Positions 11,947-23,205 are shown, numbered from the stretch's first letter. The stretch: DNA of 50,411 nt from Saccoglossus kowalevskii (GCF_000003605.2 NW_003156272.1:18326-68736); one strand, 5' to 3'. The notes: generated from the sequence alone by a model not told the origin. Numbers and translations: made by a program.

Positions 11947-12685
11947 CTGTATTAAAAAAAAACTCAATAATTCGATCTCGGAATGAGATTGAAAAAATTG
12001 GTAAATTTAATAAAACACAGACTAATGTACATGGTTTCTAAAAATATCACAACCCCTTGCATACTAGTGTATATTTTGGTTGTATGTACCAGTAGAAATC
12101 AGAAAATTGTGGTATTCTAAATATCTCATGAGAAAAAATTGGATCGCTTGCTTATAGTTAAAATAAACACTTCGCATCTTGTTCTATGTGTATTAAATAA
12201 GATGTTGTATTCAAGTGCAAATAGAAATCAGTTTGAGACGCTATTTGGATATTCTAGCTCAGTTGATTATTTCTTATAAAACGGCGATGTAATTTATGTA
12301 GCAAATCATATATCAGGAAATACCTTCCTTCTTCTCATAATTAAGACTACAAAAATTAGTATATTTGGAAATTGCATTATGTCATTATGCAAATTGTCAT
12401 TTTTGGAAACTACATTGCAAGCTTTAGTATAGTACAGATCACGTGACCTGGCGTATTGCCATGTTTTTACTAATTTGTTTTTATTCCTCTGTAGTACAAA
12501 CAGACAAATATACATTCGCTATTTAAAATGTATGCTACCACAACATATTCCAACGATACTACTCTAGCAGGCTCTAGTATCAAACCCTGGTTAGAAGTGG
12601 ATGTGAACAAAACTCAAATTAGTTCGCTTTTTGACCAATATGTTGTTTTAAATAACGGTGAGAAAGAATGAGATAGTCAACTTAC

Positions 12686-12840
12686 TACTACAGACTTGAC
12701 GTCGAACGTGCTTCTTATCGCATCCAACTAATTTGCAATGTATGCGCACCTGCAATGACCATACGGACATGCGCAAGCCGGGCTCTGACGTCACAGAAAA
12801 TCCCTACATAGAGGGCGAGTATTCATCGTCAGTATGATAT
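12686..12840 (-). promoter_or_regulatory. Putative first non-coding exon and promoter of GNAT copy A
   Basis: A minus-strand donor (TAGTA|GTAAGTTGA, GT at 12685-12684) could splice a short leader exon to the acceptor just before the copy A ATG. Just upstream are a full CRE palindrome TGACGTCA (12786-12793), a TGACGTC half-site near 12698, and GCGCA-type NRF1-like words (ATGCGCACCTGC near 12733, CATGCGCAAGC near 12769). No TATA box is evident. This is inference from sequence motifs only. Confidence 0.35.
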
Positions 12841-13244
12841 ATCCAGTCATTCAGTTGTACCAGTAGAAAATATAAATCGTTCAGCTGAATAAATGTCATA
12901 CATTTTTGCACTAAAGCATACATTTATTTCACTAAACGTACACATTGATCATATTTTCCATATTCCCCAACAGAAAACGCTGAAGATGAATATAGGCTTA
13001 ATTATAAAAACACAGTGGAAGATGGGTATTACAGTCTAACCGAAATATACGTTGATACATTTAAAATGTTCACAGAGATGTAAACATCACGGTTTGAAGT
13101 TTATGTGATGCGACAACACAATAACTGTTTATTCAATTCAAATATCATTGCTGTTCTCCACACATTCAGATCATTTAATTTCTCCACTTTTTTGTGTTTT
13201 TAACTTAATTTATTCAGCTATAAGCGAGTAAATAAATCAAACAG

Positions 13245-13440
13245 AGGCTGTGGCACGAAATTTTGCATGGGGCTAGATCTGCTCACCATCCCTCTGAAAC
13301 GCTATTTCCTGCATTTTGAGGGGCAAATTTTGCTGACACAAAGGGTTTCAGCTTGATTTGGGGACGCACCCCCCACCCCACCCCAACATTTCCGCCGCAA
13401 CACCTAGCCCCCTCCCCGGCGTGTTGTCGCTCATACCTAA
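13245..13440. repeat. Dispersed repeat with GGGGCAAATTTT core, copy B
   Basis: Same element as at 2189-2420, shorter by an internal deletion: AGATCTGCTCACCATCCC is followed directly by TCTGAAACGCTATTTCC, then GAGGGGCAAATTTT, CACAAAGGGTTTCAGC and a C-rich end (CACCCCCCACCCCACCCC). The Pro-rich open frame that begins at 13358 is only the C-rich end of this repeat. Confidence 0.75.
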
Positions 13441-14559
13441 CTACTATAAACGATTAGAACCATTTTCATTAGAAGATTATTTAAAAACAAAGTTCGCAAT
13501 GTGTGACTTCAGGGCGATCAAAAGCAGTTCAAAAGCCTTAATTAATATATAATCTAGAGAGTATGAAGCAGAAGTAGGTTCTTTATTAGTCTCTTTAATC
13601 TCAAGTTCAACTTTATAAAACATAATCACTAAATTGAGAATTGTTGATAGAAAGTACATTATCAATATAATGTGTATGTGACGTTAAAATATTTGTATTT
13701 TTCAAACTGTTTGTTTTTAACTAATAAATTAAGCATACTGATAATGATCCGACTAAGTACTACTACGTATTTGTAAGCGACTAGAAAAAATATCATTTGG
13801 AATAGTTGTGTACATAACGGAAACTGTTCTGTTGAAGGGTTAATCAAAGTTACATGTCAAAGTTATCTTGATTTTTCTGTATCCATTTTTTTATTTACAC
13901 CACTTCTAAGAAAGATGACAATATGTTAATTACCTAATTTGTATGTGTATAAATCAGACAACATGTGTCTTGTGTTGAACAAAAATGAATGCTCATCATG
14001 ACAAGAATATGATTCAGTTGTAATTGTAATTGTCACAATCTAACTTCTTTGTTTTCACATTTGGACAGTGTCCCAAGACTAATGCGTGTGTAATGACTGG
14101 TGGTAAGTCTGAATGGTCTTATGGAACACCCTGGTCGAGTTGCTAAGAATATCCCATGAAGAAAACGCTTCCAAAAATCTTGCTGCCAACAATACGGCTA
14201 TGTGTTCAGACATATCCATAAGGCGAGTGAATGTATTAACAATCTATATTTAACCTTGGGACTTGGTGTGGTACAGGCCATTTCATTCCTACCAAACTCA
14301 TTACGAAATTAAGAAATGTGCTCCAATTTGTTATAATGTTTACTTTGCCCCGCCCTTTTCTTCCCTGTACAATGCTCTAGACAAATGCAGATCATATCAT
14401 CTACTTTCAGTAATAGCGTTCAGTAACAGCAGAAGAGAGATGCTATTACCAGTGTGGCGTTCCCCTAACAAACTAACAATTCTACTAAACTTGGGAACCC
14501 ATTTATCTGTTAAATGTTATGTAGTAATTTAAATTTTATTTCGTGTTTATCAACAGTAA

Positions 14560-15240
14560 TTACAACTTCCCCACAAATAACTTTGAAGATGAACATGCTG
14601 TTATTGATGCAAAAGGTTGTTTACCATCTATTTCGAATTCCTTGTATGGAATTTCACTGATGTATTCATACCCTAATTTCGAATACAACTTTTGACTTAT
14701 TGGTCCAGTTGAAGTTACCAAAATAAACTTTATGTCCTTTTCTCTACACAAATCAGCACGCAACTCAGCCAATCTGGTGCCAATCCCTATACCACCATAA
14801 TCTTCACGAACACCTATCTTACAACTCACTAATATCATGCAGTCACGATCTTTGTTGAAGTCAGGATATTCATAGAAGCTTTTCTCCAATGCCCAAATAT
14901 AAGGCTTCATAGCTGGTATTATATATGGCGCAATATCGGCAGTTATCATTGGGTGGTCTGGCTTTTCAAGTTCGATGTCATTGCCATGGCAAAGCAGTCC
15001 ATTTATCGCTCCGACGACCTTTTCAGTGCGATTATCTATAGCTACCATGGAAACTCCCTCTTGTACACAGTATTTGCAAAGATTGATGTTTGATGACAGT
15101 TCAACCTCGTATGGATGATTGACAACTATGGACAGTGGATCTCCACGCAGAAAGGCCTCAGATAAAACATGGGATGCTTCTTCTACGTGTTCTGACGTCA
15201 TCACTTCATATCTGATATCATGGTTCTGCTTGGAAGCCAT
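14560..15240 (-). CDS. GNAT acetyltransferase (AANAT-like), copy B
   Basis: A single coding exon encodes 226 residues, roughly 80 percent or more identical to copy A by eye. The acetyl-CoA loop REDYGGIGIGTRL, the YSKLGYE helix and the EAFLRGDPL segment are all present, and no stop or frameshift breaks the gene. EAFLRGDPL is closer to the insect dopamine-NAT EAFF.DEPL motif than the EAFLRGHLL of copy A. The ATG at 15240 directly follows the acceptor TTTTTATGCAG, the same arrangement as in copy A, so the two genes share an intron at the start codon. Most copy differences fall in the substrate-facing N-terminal third and near the C-terminus. Substrate is unknown; amine N-acetylation is inferred from the family. 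Confidence 0.85.
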   Translation of the reverse strand: MASKQNHDIRYEVMTSEHVEEASHVLSEAFLRGDPLSIVVNHPYEVELSSNINLCKYCVQEGVSMVAIDNRTEKVVGAINGLLCHGNDIELEKPDHPMITADIAPYIIPAMKPYIWALEKSFYEYPDFNKDRDCMILVSCKIGVREDYGGIGIGTRLAELRADLCREKDIKFILVTSTGPISQKLYSKLGYEYISEIPYKEFEIDGKQPFASITACSSSKLFVGKL

Positions 15241-15480
15241 CTGCATAAAAACAAATTCAATAGTTAGATCATCGACATCTTGGTTAGAGATCGATATTTT
15301 GTATTCAATTATTTATATATACATACTTATTACTAGAAAGTCGAGAAATAACCGGATGTCCTCCCCAGATTTCGTGTTTCACTGACCTGTCACGCATAAC
15401 GGTAACGCATGCGTGGTGATATACACGATAACGAGGTAAAGCATGCGCAATGCAGATCAAATATGCTAATAACTATGATG
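15241..15480 (-). promoter_or_regulatory. Putative leader exon and promoter of GNAT copy B
   Basis: A possible minus-strand donor GTGACAG|GTCAGTG (GT at 15386-15385) would join a leader exon to the acceptor at the ATG. Upstream are two GCATGCG-type palindromic words (CGCATGCGTGG near 15407 and GCATGCGCA near 15441) resembling NRF1 sites. No TATA box was seen. Confidence 0.3.
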
Positions 15481-15770
15481 AGGTTATGATGTGGACACTT
15501 CTTTAATATTATTTGAACGTCCGATTATCGAAAAAAATCTAAAGCATTGATGATCATAGAACACCACAACTACAAAGTTTCGGCTCGAATTGCAGCCTGT
15601 CTATTGTGGTAATTATAAGACTCTACACGCTTTTTATCATTTTAAACTGTTACTGGATTTAACAAGACCGTTCGCTTTTTACTACCTTATACTAAAATAT
15701 GTTTGGATATTTAGAGTAGTAACAAATTCCCACATCCGGTCCGGTTAGACTTAAAATACACCACGAATAT
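15481..15770. other. Unassigned intergenic stretch
   Basis: AT-rich sequence between the copy B promoter region and the possible decayed coding stretch. No gene or clear repeat was recognised. Confidence 0.4.
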
Positions 15771-16497
15771 TCACTTTTGAGATATAATTTTTGGTATGTG
15801 TTGGTTCTTGGATATTTCAGCTTCGTCGTCCTGTACTTCGTTTAGTAATTCGAACTTCCCCGATTGTGTAAAAACGGATAGTTTCGCGATTTTGACACGG
15901 AAAATGCCTGGGCTTGAGGGGAGGCCGCTTAGGTATGTGCTCTGTAACTTGCAGCACATGAACATAAAAGCGTTAGGTAATCAAATAAAAATGACATTGT
16001 ACTAAAGTACATAAAGTACGTTCAAGATCTTCACTTTTTCATAGCATAAAAACGATTTGCTCCCTCGCTTATTGTTACACCCTCAAATTGACTGGTTTCC
16101 ATTCCCCTCAAAAGTCAACAATGGTATAGTCCCCTATGCTACGACTCGAAACAGTCGTTTATGCTTCACGTGTTTATTTGCCTTCAATTACGTTTTGGTA
16201 GCTGTCACTGTCGTCTTCTGAGTCTTGACGATAACGTTTTGGTTCCAATGCACGTAGCTATCGCCGGGAAAATTCTTTCATTTCTTTGTCAACCATCATG
16301 CCGGGAATCAAATAAGCATAACAATGCGTTTGACCTTTGTCGCCATTTTCCTCGACAGCTTTCGACACCAGTGCCACATCACAGATAACCAGAATATTGA
16401 AACGTTCGTCGTGAAATTCACGTGCATTAAATTGTTTAAAAACGTTTTTGGAGTCCCCCAAATTTGTTTCTGACCTTTGTCGCCTATTCCCCTCCAA
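15771..16497 (-). pseudogene. Possible decayed coding sequence of unknown family
   Basis: Two minus-strand segments look coding-like in composition. At 16497-16258 a frame reads ...FNILVICDVALVSKAVEENG...GMMVDKEMKEFSRR, meets a TAG, and then continues in the same frame with LRALEPKRYRQDSEDDSDS...IEGK to a TAA near 16160. At 15965-15771 a second frame reads ...KIAKLSVFTQSGKFELL...KNQHIPKIISQK and stops. The acidic tail and continuity across one stop suggest a broken gene or retrocopy, or exons of an unrecognised gene. No domain was identified and no splice model joins the parts well. Confidence 0.3.
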
Positions 16498-18064
16498 GGT
16501 GAATTACAACACTAATATTTGTTCCCTTGGAATCTATAATCAAATAATGCAAAGGGTGTCAAGTATGCAATTTTTGAACTGCATTTATTTTTGGTGTAAC
16601 TTTACATTTACGAAGCATTTCCCCTAAGAAAGTTTCCCACTTTTCTGCCTAAAAATGTTTTCAACGAAAGAATTAAATAGGTAGGTAAAAATTACAACAT
16701 ATTTCACTACCATAAGTATATAGTAAAAACTCATGGACCCCAAAACAGGCAAAGACGGGAAATAAAATGTTGCATTATTGTCGGCATGTTTATTTACCCT
16801 TTACTATTCTCTCATCAGAGTGAATTACATCACGAATGTTTGTTCCCCGGGAGTCTTTAATAAAACTGAATTTACGTCCTTGTTGTGAACTTTAAATCTA
16901 GTTTATTGGGATTTCCATAAGTTTGACAAATAATGATTTTCTTTGTCGAGATTATATAATGAATTATCTAATATTTCGTGTGTATTTCTGTGAGTGTACT
17001 TGTATTAAAATATATACACATTAATATCTTATTGGTAGCCAAGCCAGTTTATAAGATTGTGAGCAAATATTTTCTTTAATCGTACTGACTGCGAAATACG
17101 CCTGTCGACAAGTGGCCCTGATAGAATATTTTATATTATAATTTCCTTCAATTTTAATCGGTTGTATTGCAATACATTATTAATAATTAATACCATTTTC
17201 TTCATTTCATTACTGAGAATGAGTTATACAATTGTTTCTTATGATTTCTCATCTATAATATAAATTTTTTCTGGGAATTATTAATTTCAATAAACAGTAT
17301 TCAATTATCCTGCTGCAACACCAGTAAAATCACTACTTACAGTATTTTACTGAGCAGTATAACAAGAATGCATTATGCAAAGCCCAAACTGTAAATGGTC
17401 AAATGTTTCTTGGTCGAAGTTAGAAACTAAGGGGCATTATCAAGAGTCTTATTTAGGAACTCCTGCCAGAGCATCTGCACAAATTATAAGGGCAAATTAA
17501 CAGCTCCTAAGATGGTATTCCCAGATTAGCACCAGTTGTAAAACCACATAAAACATTATTTCTCAACTCCGGTAAAGAGACCAGTTACTGCAAAAGCCAC
17601 TCATCGCGAAGTTACTAGTTATACTAAAAAGATATCTGCGTGAGACACCGAAGATTTCGAAGCTGCATAGCACCACCAACGGTGGCACTCCCGGCTCTAT
17701 GCATCCAGTCGAAAGTAAATACATATCTCTACAGTTACGTGTATGATTAATGAGGTTGTATGGCCAAATTATACCTATCTCCCTCCCCAGTTGTCCATAT
17801 GCACTCGAATTAGATTAAATGCCAAATCATGGTGATTTTACAATATGACAATCAACATTCATATATTAGACTTCCTTGGCAAACTTTATTTATATGAATA
17901 CATGGCATTTAGTATTTGAGATGCACATTTTTGAGGAAATGCGTTACACATACAAAATTTAATTTTTCATCTAATTAAGTAAACTTCTAAGTGAATTGTT
18001 TTATCTACTGGACCTGAGCAACATGTGTAATAATAAGTAAAACGACAATAGTGAAATTCTACAT
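16498..18064. other. Gene-free AT-rich stretch
   Basis: No gene was recognised. The part at 17300-17710 is less AT-rich and contains a compound hairpin (17664-17703). The remainder shows no convincing structure. Confidence 0.45.
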
Positions 18065-18260
18065 CATGTGCACGATGACTCATAATAAATACTAAAAAAG
18101 AAAATGAATATGATTTCGATAAAGTAATAATTATTATCAAATGCATATCGTCTGCCATGTTTGGGTCAAATAAAAAATCGACGAATTAGGACGTGATTAC
18201 GGTACGAACTAAATAGGCCCAGGCGAACGTGAACGCAACTGCTGTAATCCCTCTGCAAAC
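18065..18260. repeat. Diverged copy of the palindrome-element interior
   Basis: This segment aligns in order with 20391-20610: CATGTGCACGATG.CTC.TAATAAA, a TAATTATTATCA-like stretch, ATATCGT...TTGGG, ATCGACGAAT.AG, GTGATT.CGG.ACGA and finally ACTGCTGTAATCCCTCTGCAAAC without change. The terminal inverted repeat and the palindromes of the other copy are not retained here, so this is an older or internally derived copy. Confidence 0.7.
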
Positions 18261-19974
18261 ATGTATCATTAATTGCATTCATTATGCAACAAGCCGTCAC
18301 GTCATGCAAAATCACAACAATACTCAAACCAAATACAAAATTGGATCAAAACAAATGCGCCATAGTATCGTCAACATTAATACAAACTATATAGCAGTTT
18401 TGAAAAGACCGAGTCACAAAAATAGTACTGTATTCTCACAGACGGACCGGAACCGATTTTTTTCGCGTGGGGGAAAACAGAGGTGTTAATCCGCAAATTT
18501 ATTGTCTTTTCCTGTCTGTGATTGGTCCTGCCAACGTTTGGGGGATCGTGACGTATACTGTGAGAATTTCAGAGCATTGTTACGATGCCCGTAAGTTCAA
18601 GGACAGTTGAATCTAAACAGCCAATCAACGAATAGAGTGCGCAACGAAGTAATTTGAAAACGTTCCAGGCCCTCAAGAATTGGAATTGAAATTGTACCCT
18701 GAGAATATATTATTGGATTTTGATAGGGTTAGATCAAATTGTGAATCTAAAATCACAAATCGCGTTTTAGTGATATAGTAATGGCTATTTTTCATGAACG
18801 TGTTACTAACTGGGTCCAGGTTCAATGCAAACGCCATGCCTCGTATTGTGCAGTAACACATCGCTTCAAGTATGGAGCTTCAAGTATGTGTTAGTAAGCA
18901 TATAAAGAAACCTACCTCATATGAATGTATTGGCACAATACCTTGTTGAACTATATTGACAACGGTCAAAATTGGTTGGTGGCAGTGGTGGTCTACCAAG
19001 GAATTGTTGTTGAATAAAATTAAACTATGACATGGGGTCATAACAATTGATTGAATGCGCATGTCTGGCATTTATAGCCTAAACTACGATTTTGGGTCGC
19101 AGGTCGATTTAAATCACCTCGAATAATCTGTGGAAAAATATCTACAAGGACACAATTGACTGTTTAACCTGCTTTTATCTGGCATAGATCAGAAGCTCGG
19201 TTAAAAATAGATATGTATATCCGCCTTAAATACTATGGTGGCCAGCTATATATAGTTATATTATAGTTATGCATGCAATTTGAAATAATATTGGAAATAA
19301 TCCATAATACAGTTTTACTATTCATATATCGTAAAATTGAGCATTGCAGGGAATGCTCTGACCTCCCTATTGGCAATGTGTGCCTAACTTTAGAATTAAC
19401 GGAATGTAACGTGGAAAGTGGGATTATAATTTCAATACACGATATTAGGCTTCATGTTAGTGATTCATTAAATGTCAATCCTTCTGTCCGCCCGTCCGTT
19501 CAATTGATGGTCAGTGTAACACAACATTATACATGTTACATCGCTGTAGTAAATGTAAATATTAGTCCCGTAAAGTGATACTATGTTGATTAGTGCCTGA
19601 TATAGGGAAGTTATATTTGTTTACTAATTTACTAGATTGTGTAATAACTGCTCTTACACGCATGGTATAAGCAATTACTGGCACAATAGCTTTTAAATAT
19701 TAAGCAATTCGCAACGTGTAACACACATTATACGTACACGATTTTGTACAAGTCAAACAAAACTAGCCTCGTTCGGGACACGTTTTAAAATAAAATGGGT
19801 TTATTTGGTTGCCTTCGTTAAACAACAGATGACAGGAACGAAATAATTCAACGGTTTTATGCCGATTTACTAGTTTGTGCAAATCGTGCCCCTAACACAC
19901 ACGGCATATAACCCGACAAGTTACTAGAACAGGGGTTTAAATTAAACTTTCAACATATTACACACATTAGTGGC
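18261..19974. other. Gene-free stretch between element copies
   Basis: No gene was recognised. Short open frames exist on both strands but show no domain, no splice context and no conservation with any other part of the window. Confidence 0.4.
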
Positions 19975-20658
19975 GTTCACGTTAGAGATCTCGGCATGTG
20001 CTGAGACTCGGGACCGAGTCGGCACGTGCCGAAAATTGTGTGTGAACGGTCGGGACCGAGTCGGCACGTGCCGAAAAGAACTCGATCTCGGTCCCGATGG
20101 ATGCTTGGGACCGAAACTCGGCACGTGCCGAGATTTGCTGCCTGAACGCTCGGCACGAGCCGAAATCACGCCCTCGGTGGTAAATTTAAGAAAAACATAA
20201 GTTGATTGATACTAGCATGAAATTACGATGACAAGAAATTCGGATATACTAGTAGATGGTCGGATGCTGTAGTAATGAATGTAAACCGTCATCAGCGACG
20301 CATATTTATGTGCTGCTACAACCTCTATTTTCTTGCACATTTTACATTGATGTGAAAAAAATAATTATGTTTCGAATCTTCTTTGCCGTTCATGTGCACG
20401 ATGGCTCGTAATAAACACCATTGCAACAAATGGATATAATTTCACTATAACAATTATTATTATCATCATATGCGTATCGTTTGGGCCAACAGATCGACGA
20501 ATGAGAGCGTGATTTCGGCACGAGCCCAGTCGGTCCTAAGTGGGTCCTGAATAACGTGAACCATTTTTAGCTCCATGCGTGAACACAACTGCTGTAATCC
20601 CTCTGCAAACACAACTGATTAAAAATTTCGGCACGTGCCGAGATCCCGTAACGTGAAC
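19975..20658. mobile_element. MITE-like element with terminal inverted repeats and E-box palindromes
   Basis: The left end reads GTTCACGTTAGAGATCTCGG and the right end, read on the other strand from 20658, reads GTTCACGTTACGGGATCTCGG: terminal inverted repeats of about 30 bases with a few mismatches. The 14-base perfect palindrome TCGGCACGTGCCGA occurs at 20019-20032, 20061-20074, 20118-20131 and 20628-20641, with variants at 19991-20004 and near 20149. Each holds a CACGTG core. No transposase is encoded. Subterminal repeats of this kind are typical of transposase-binding sites in non-autonomous DNA transposons; the superfamily is unresolved because no clear target-site duplication was found. 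Confidence 0.7.
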
Positions 20659-21039
20659 GTAGTAATTGTTATACCGACAAGATTGTGTCACAACTTTCTG
20701 GGGAGAGGCAAGGTAGTAGCTGCATATCTATACAACACAAATTTAATATGTGTGCGTATAAGTCCCAAAAATAAAGTCAAGGTATTGCAATGTTTATTCG
20801 CCGCCACTGGTTGTGTTGATATTTGCATTTCTTTTGTTTGAGTGCATACAATTCGAATAATGAACAGCAAAGGGTGCGACAGTATTATACCTGGAAATGC
20901 AATATTTATTTTTTCGTACAACGTAAATTGAAAAAATAAATTCCGTAATTCTGTAATCACAGGCTAGACGTACAACGTAATCAATCAAATATTTTGTTCG
21001 TCCACTGTGAAAATATATGATTTTTTCCGGTACGTACAA

Positions 21040-21190
21040 GAATTTTCTAGGTTTTCTTTTTTAATTTTCCGTAAAATAACCTTTATTTTCTCTGTAAAAT
21101 GTAAACATTCAATTTTCACTGTAAACTGTAAAAACGTCTTTTTTTCCTTGTAATTGTAAAAAGCCCTTTTTATTTCCCGTAAAACTGTAC
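21040..21190. repeat. Cryptic TTTTC.GTAAAA repeat
   Basis: About five loosely spaced units combine a T-rich run with TCCGTAAAA, CTCTGTAAAATGTAAA, CACTGTAAACTGTAAAA, CCTTGTAATTGTAAAA and CCCGTAAAACTGTA. Spacing is near 35-40 bases. It ends at a C homopolymer. Confidence 0.55.
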
Positions 21191-21299
21191 CAGCTACCCC
21201 CCCCCCCCCTTGCCCTCCTATTATAGTATGGACTGGAATTTTTCATGAGTATAAATTGAACATCTGTTCCACAAATTATTGCAATAATTACTCAAATCA

Positions 21300-21720
21300 T
21301 CCTACTAGTATTTTCTAAAACATTGACGTGTATTAGTTTGTGTTCGAAATTTCAGAACTTACTGAAAATCACCCGGACCGGAAATGATTGCGTCGACTTG
21401 TTTTGTGTCAGTATTTTTATCTGCTGTTCAAATTATTGTACTTTTTATTTGTATCATAATATTTTCAAGACCATTTAGTTTGGCAACCCCCCCCCCAAAA
21501 AAAAAAAAAACTTTTTCTGAAATTTTCGAATTGACTGGTAATCCGAGACCGGAAATTGTTGACCAGACTTGCAGTCGAACGTCATAATTATCATCCGGTT
21601 ATCGAAAAAATAAAACATCTGTCAATCGTATGTATTTTTAGTTCAATCATATAATTTTCAAGAACGTTGGCATGTTTTAGTATGCCAAATCACTTCTCAA
21701 AAGTCGTTATTCCGAAATTC
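21300..21720. repeat. Tandem repeat of roughly 155-190 bp
   Basis: Three degenerate units share TATTTTC(T/A)A(A/G)(A/G)AC followed by a TTAGT(T/A)TG word, a GAAATTT or GAAATTC word and, in the first two units, CCGGACCGGAAATGATTG versus CCGAGACCGGAAATTGTTG. Units begin near 21300, 21460 and 21650. A C-run plus A-run insertion lengthens the second unit. Confidence 0.5.
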
Positions 21721-23069
21721 ATTCTAAGGTCTATTGGATAAATCCAGGCGCGTCTTTGAAGTCAAACAGGTTACGTATGTGGAGGGACTGTAGGTTGTGC
21801 TATGATTGTCTTGCGAGACGATGCTTTCATTAACCCGTTATTAATAAATAGCTATTATATCGTGAACTACATGTCTGATCATTGGTTGGTTGTTGATTGA
21901 AATGGTATTATACTGGTGTCTTCACACTCCCCACATAAGATTATTACACTGAAGTTGACCCTTCAGTCGATGGATAGGTTGTTATATCAAAACATTGTAT
22001 TATAACACACAAACATATAAGGTTCAGGAAATTGTTTTATTTTTCCATCATGCAATTCACCAATGCAGATAATTACAAAAAGTAATGTGAAAATAGAGTT
22101 ATTTCTGCAAAATACAATATAAGTTACACATCTAACATAGAATGGAAGAACAGTATATTAAGATAATCTTCATAATATTTTATAAGTAAATTCATAGAAC
22201 ATCAATAAGCGCAAAAGTTACAAACACTAAAGTAGTGTCTTCTAACATTCCATTGGCTGACTGCTAAATAAAAGCTGTTTAATTCAGCAGTTTTTTTGCT
22301 TCCAAATGTTTTTTAAAGAGATATGTCATAGATTAGTGATATTCTAAGAATGGTGCATGTATGATACTATATAAACACTTGTACACTTTATGCTAAGCGA
22401 TATTGTATATCACAAAGTTAATAGAAGGTATATACTCCAACAATAAACCTAAACTGACTGACAACTTCTGAATTTTATATATATATGCGTCTTTTCACAT
22501 TATGATCTCAAGATACCATTATCGGCATACTCACATTTCACATATGCTCCCATGTAGAATTGTGTATCCACAGCAACCAATAAAAATGTGTTTATATATT
22601 AATAAAATGATCGCATAACTTAGGTAATATAGTGTGCTCTACTGGTATTAAAGTTGGATGAATATTTGGGTGGGATTTGAAAATAAAATCAATATATTCA
22701 CAATTAAATTCATTGAAATATAGAATCAATATCGACATTACAAAAACTATTATGATAGTTTAAAGAAGATGAACAATTTGTTATCACCATATCATATCAT
22801 GGCTGACATTAATTTTTTCATACTCTCATTAAAAATAAGATAATGCAGACTTGTATACAAACAATGATCATGAATAGGGTTTTGCAAATGATCTCATTGA
22901 TATCACATATGACCTTTTTTAACATTCATTTCTGTAATACATATTTATTTTATTATGCAACAAAAAAGATTCCAGCCATTACAGCTTGTATGCAAGTTCA
23001 AGTGATTTCAATGTAAAGATTATTGATGGTGTACACTGATTTATTTATCAATTTCCTGCTAAAGCAGGA

Positions 23070-23205
23070 GAGTCATCATCTGCGCACACGCGGGAATCGA
23101 GTCCCAGGTGACGATAACACACGCTAAAAATGCAAAGGCTCATGGGTAGACGCTTGTTTGTAAACAATTACACGCTATGGCTATCTGACGCATGTGCAGA
23201 TGACT
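23070..23205. repeat. Short inverted-repeat element
   Basis: The left arm GAGTCATCATCTGCGCACACGC (about 23073-23094) is matched on the other strand by GAGTCATCTGCACATGCGTC (from about 23204 down). The arms are about 20 bases with a 3-base gap, around a ~95-base loop. It is non-coding and suggests a small foldback or MITE. Confidence 0.6.

Larger units (their letters stand above)
11947..14559. other. Spacer between the GNAT copies (5' intron and promoter of copy A)
   Basis: On the minus strand this holds the inferred 5' intron of copy A (11947 to about 12685), its probable non-coding first exon and promoter (about 12686-12840), a dispersed repeat (13245-13440) and, next to copy B, its 3' flank. 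The last ~100 bases resemble the 3' flank of copy A (GGGAACCC...TTATCTGTT...GTAATTACAACT), so the duplicated unit included downstream sequence. AATAAA on the minus strand (TTTATT at 14535-14540) lies 20 bases past the copy B stop and could be its poly(A) signal. No other gene was seen. Confidence 0.5.
20659..22000. other. Repeat-rich stretch without genes
   Basis: This holds a cryptic short repeat (21040-21190), C runs and A runs (21196-21210 and 21488-21511), and a longer tandem repeat (21300-21720). No gene was seen. Confidence 0.5.

Noticed and set aside
11947-11967. Seven extra N-terminal residues for GNAT copy A (MSFFLIQ)
   Set aside because: The acceptor just before ATGGCTTC is conserved in both copies, and copy B has no matching extension.
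13358-13552. Proline-rich short open frame
   Set aside because: It is the C-rich end of the dispersed repeat, not a protein.
19942-20200. Arg/Gly-rich open frames on both strands
   Set aside because: They consist of the GC-rich palindromes of the mobile element read in frame.
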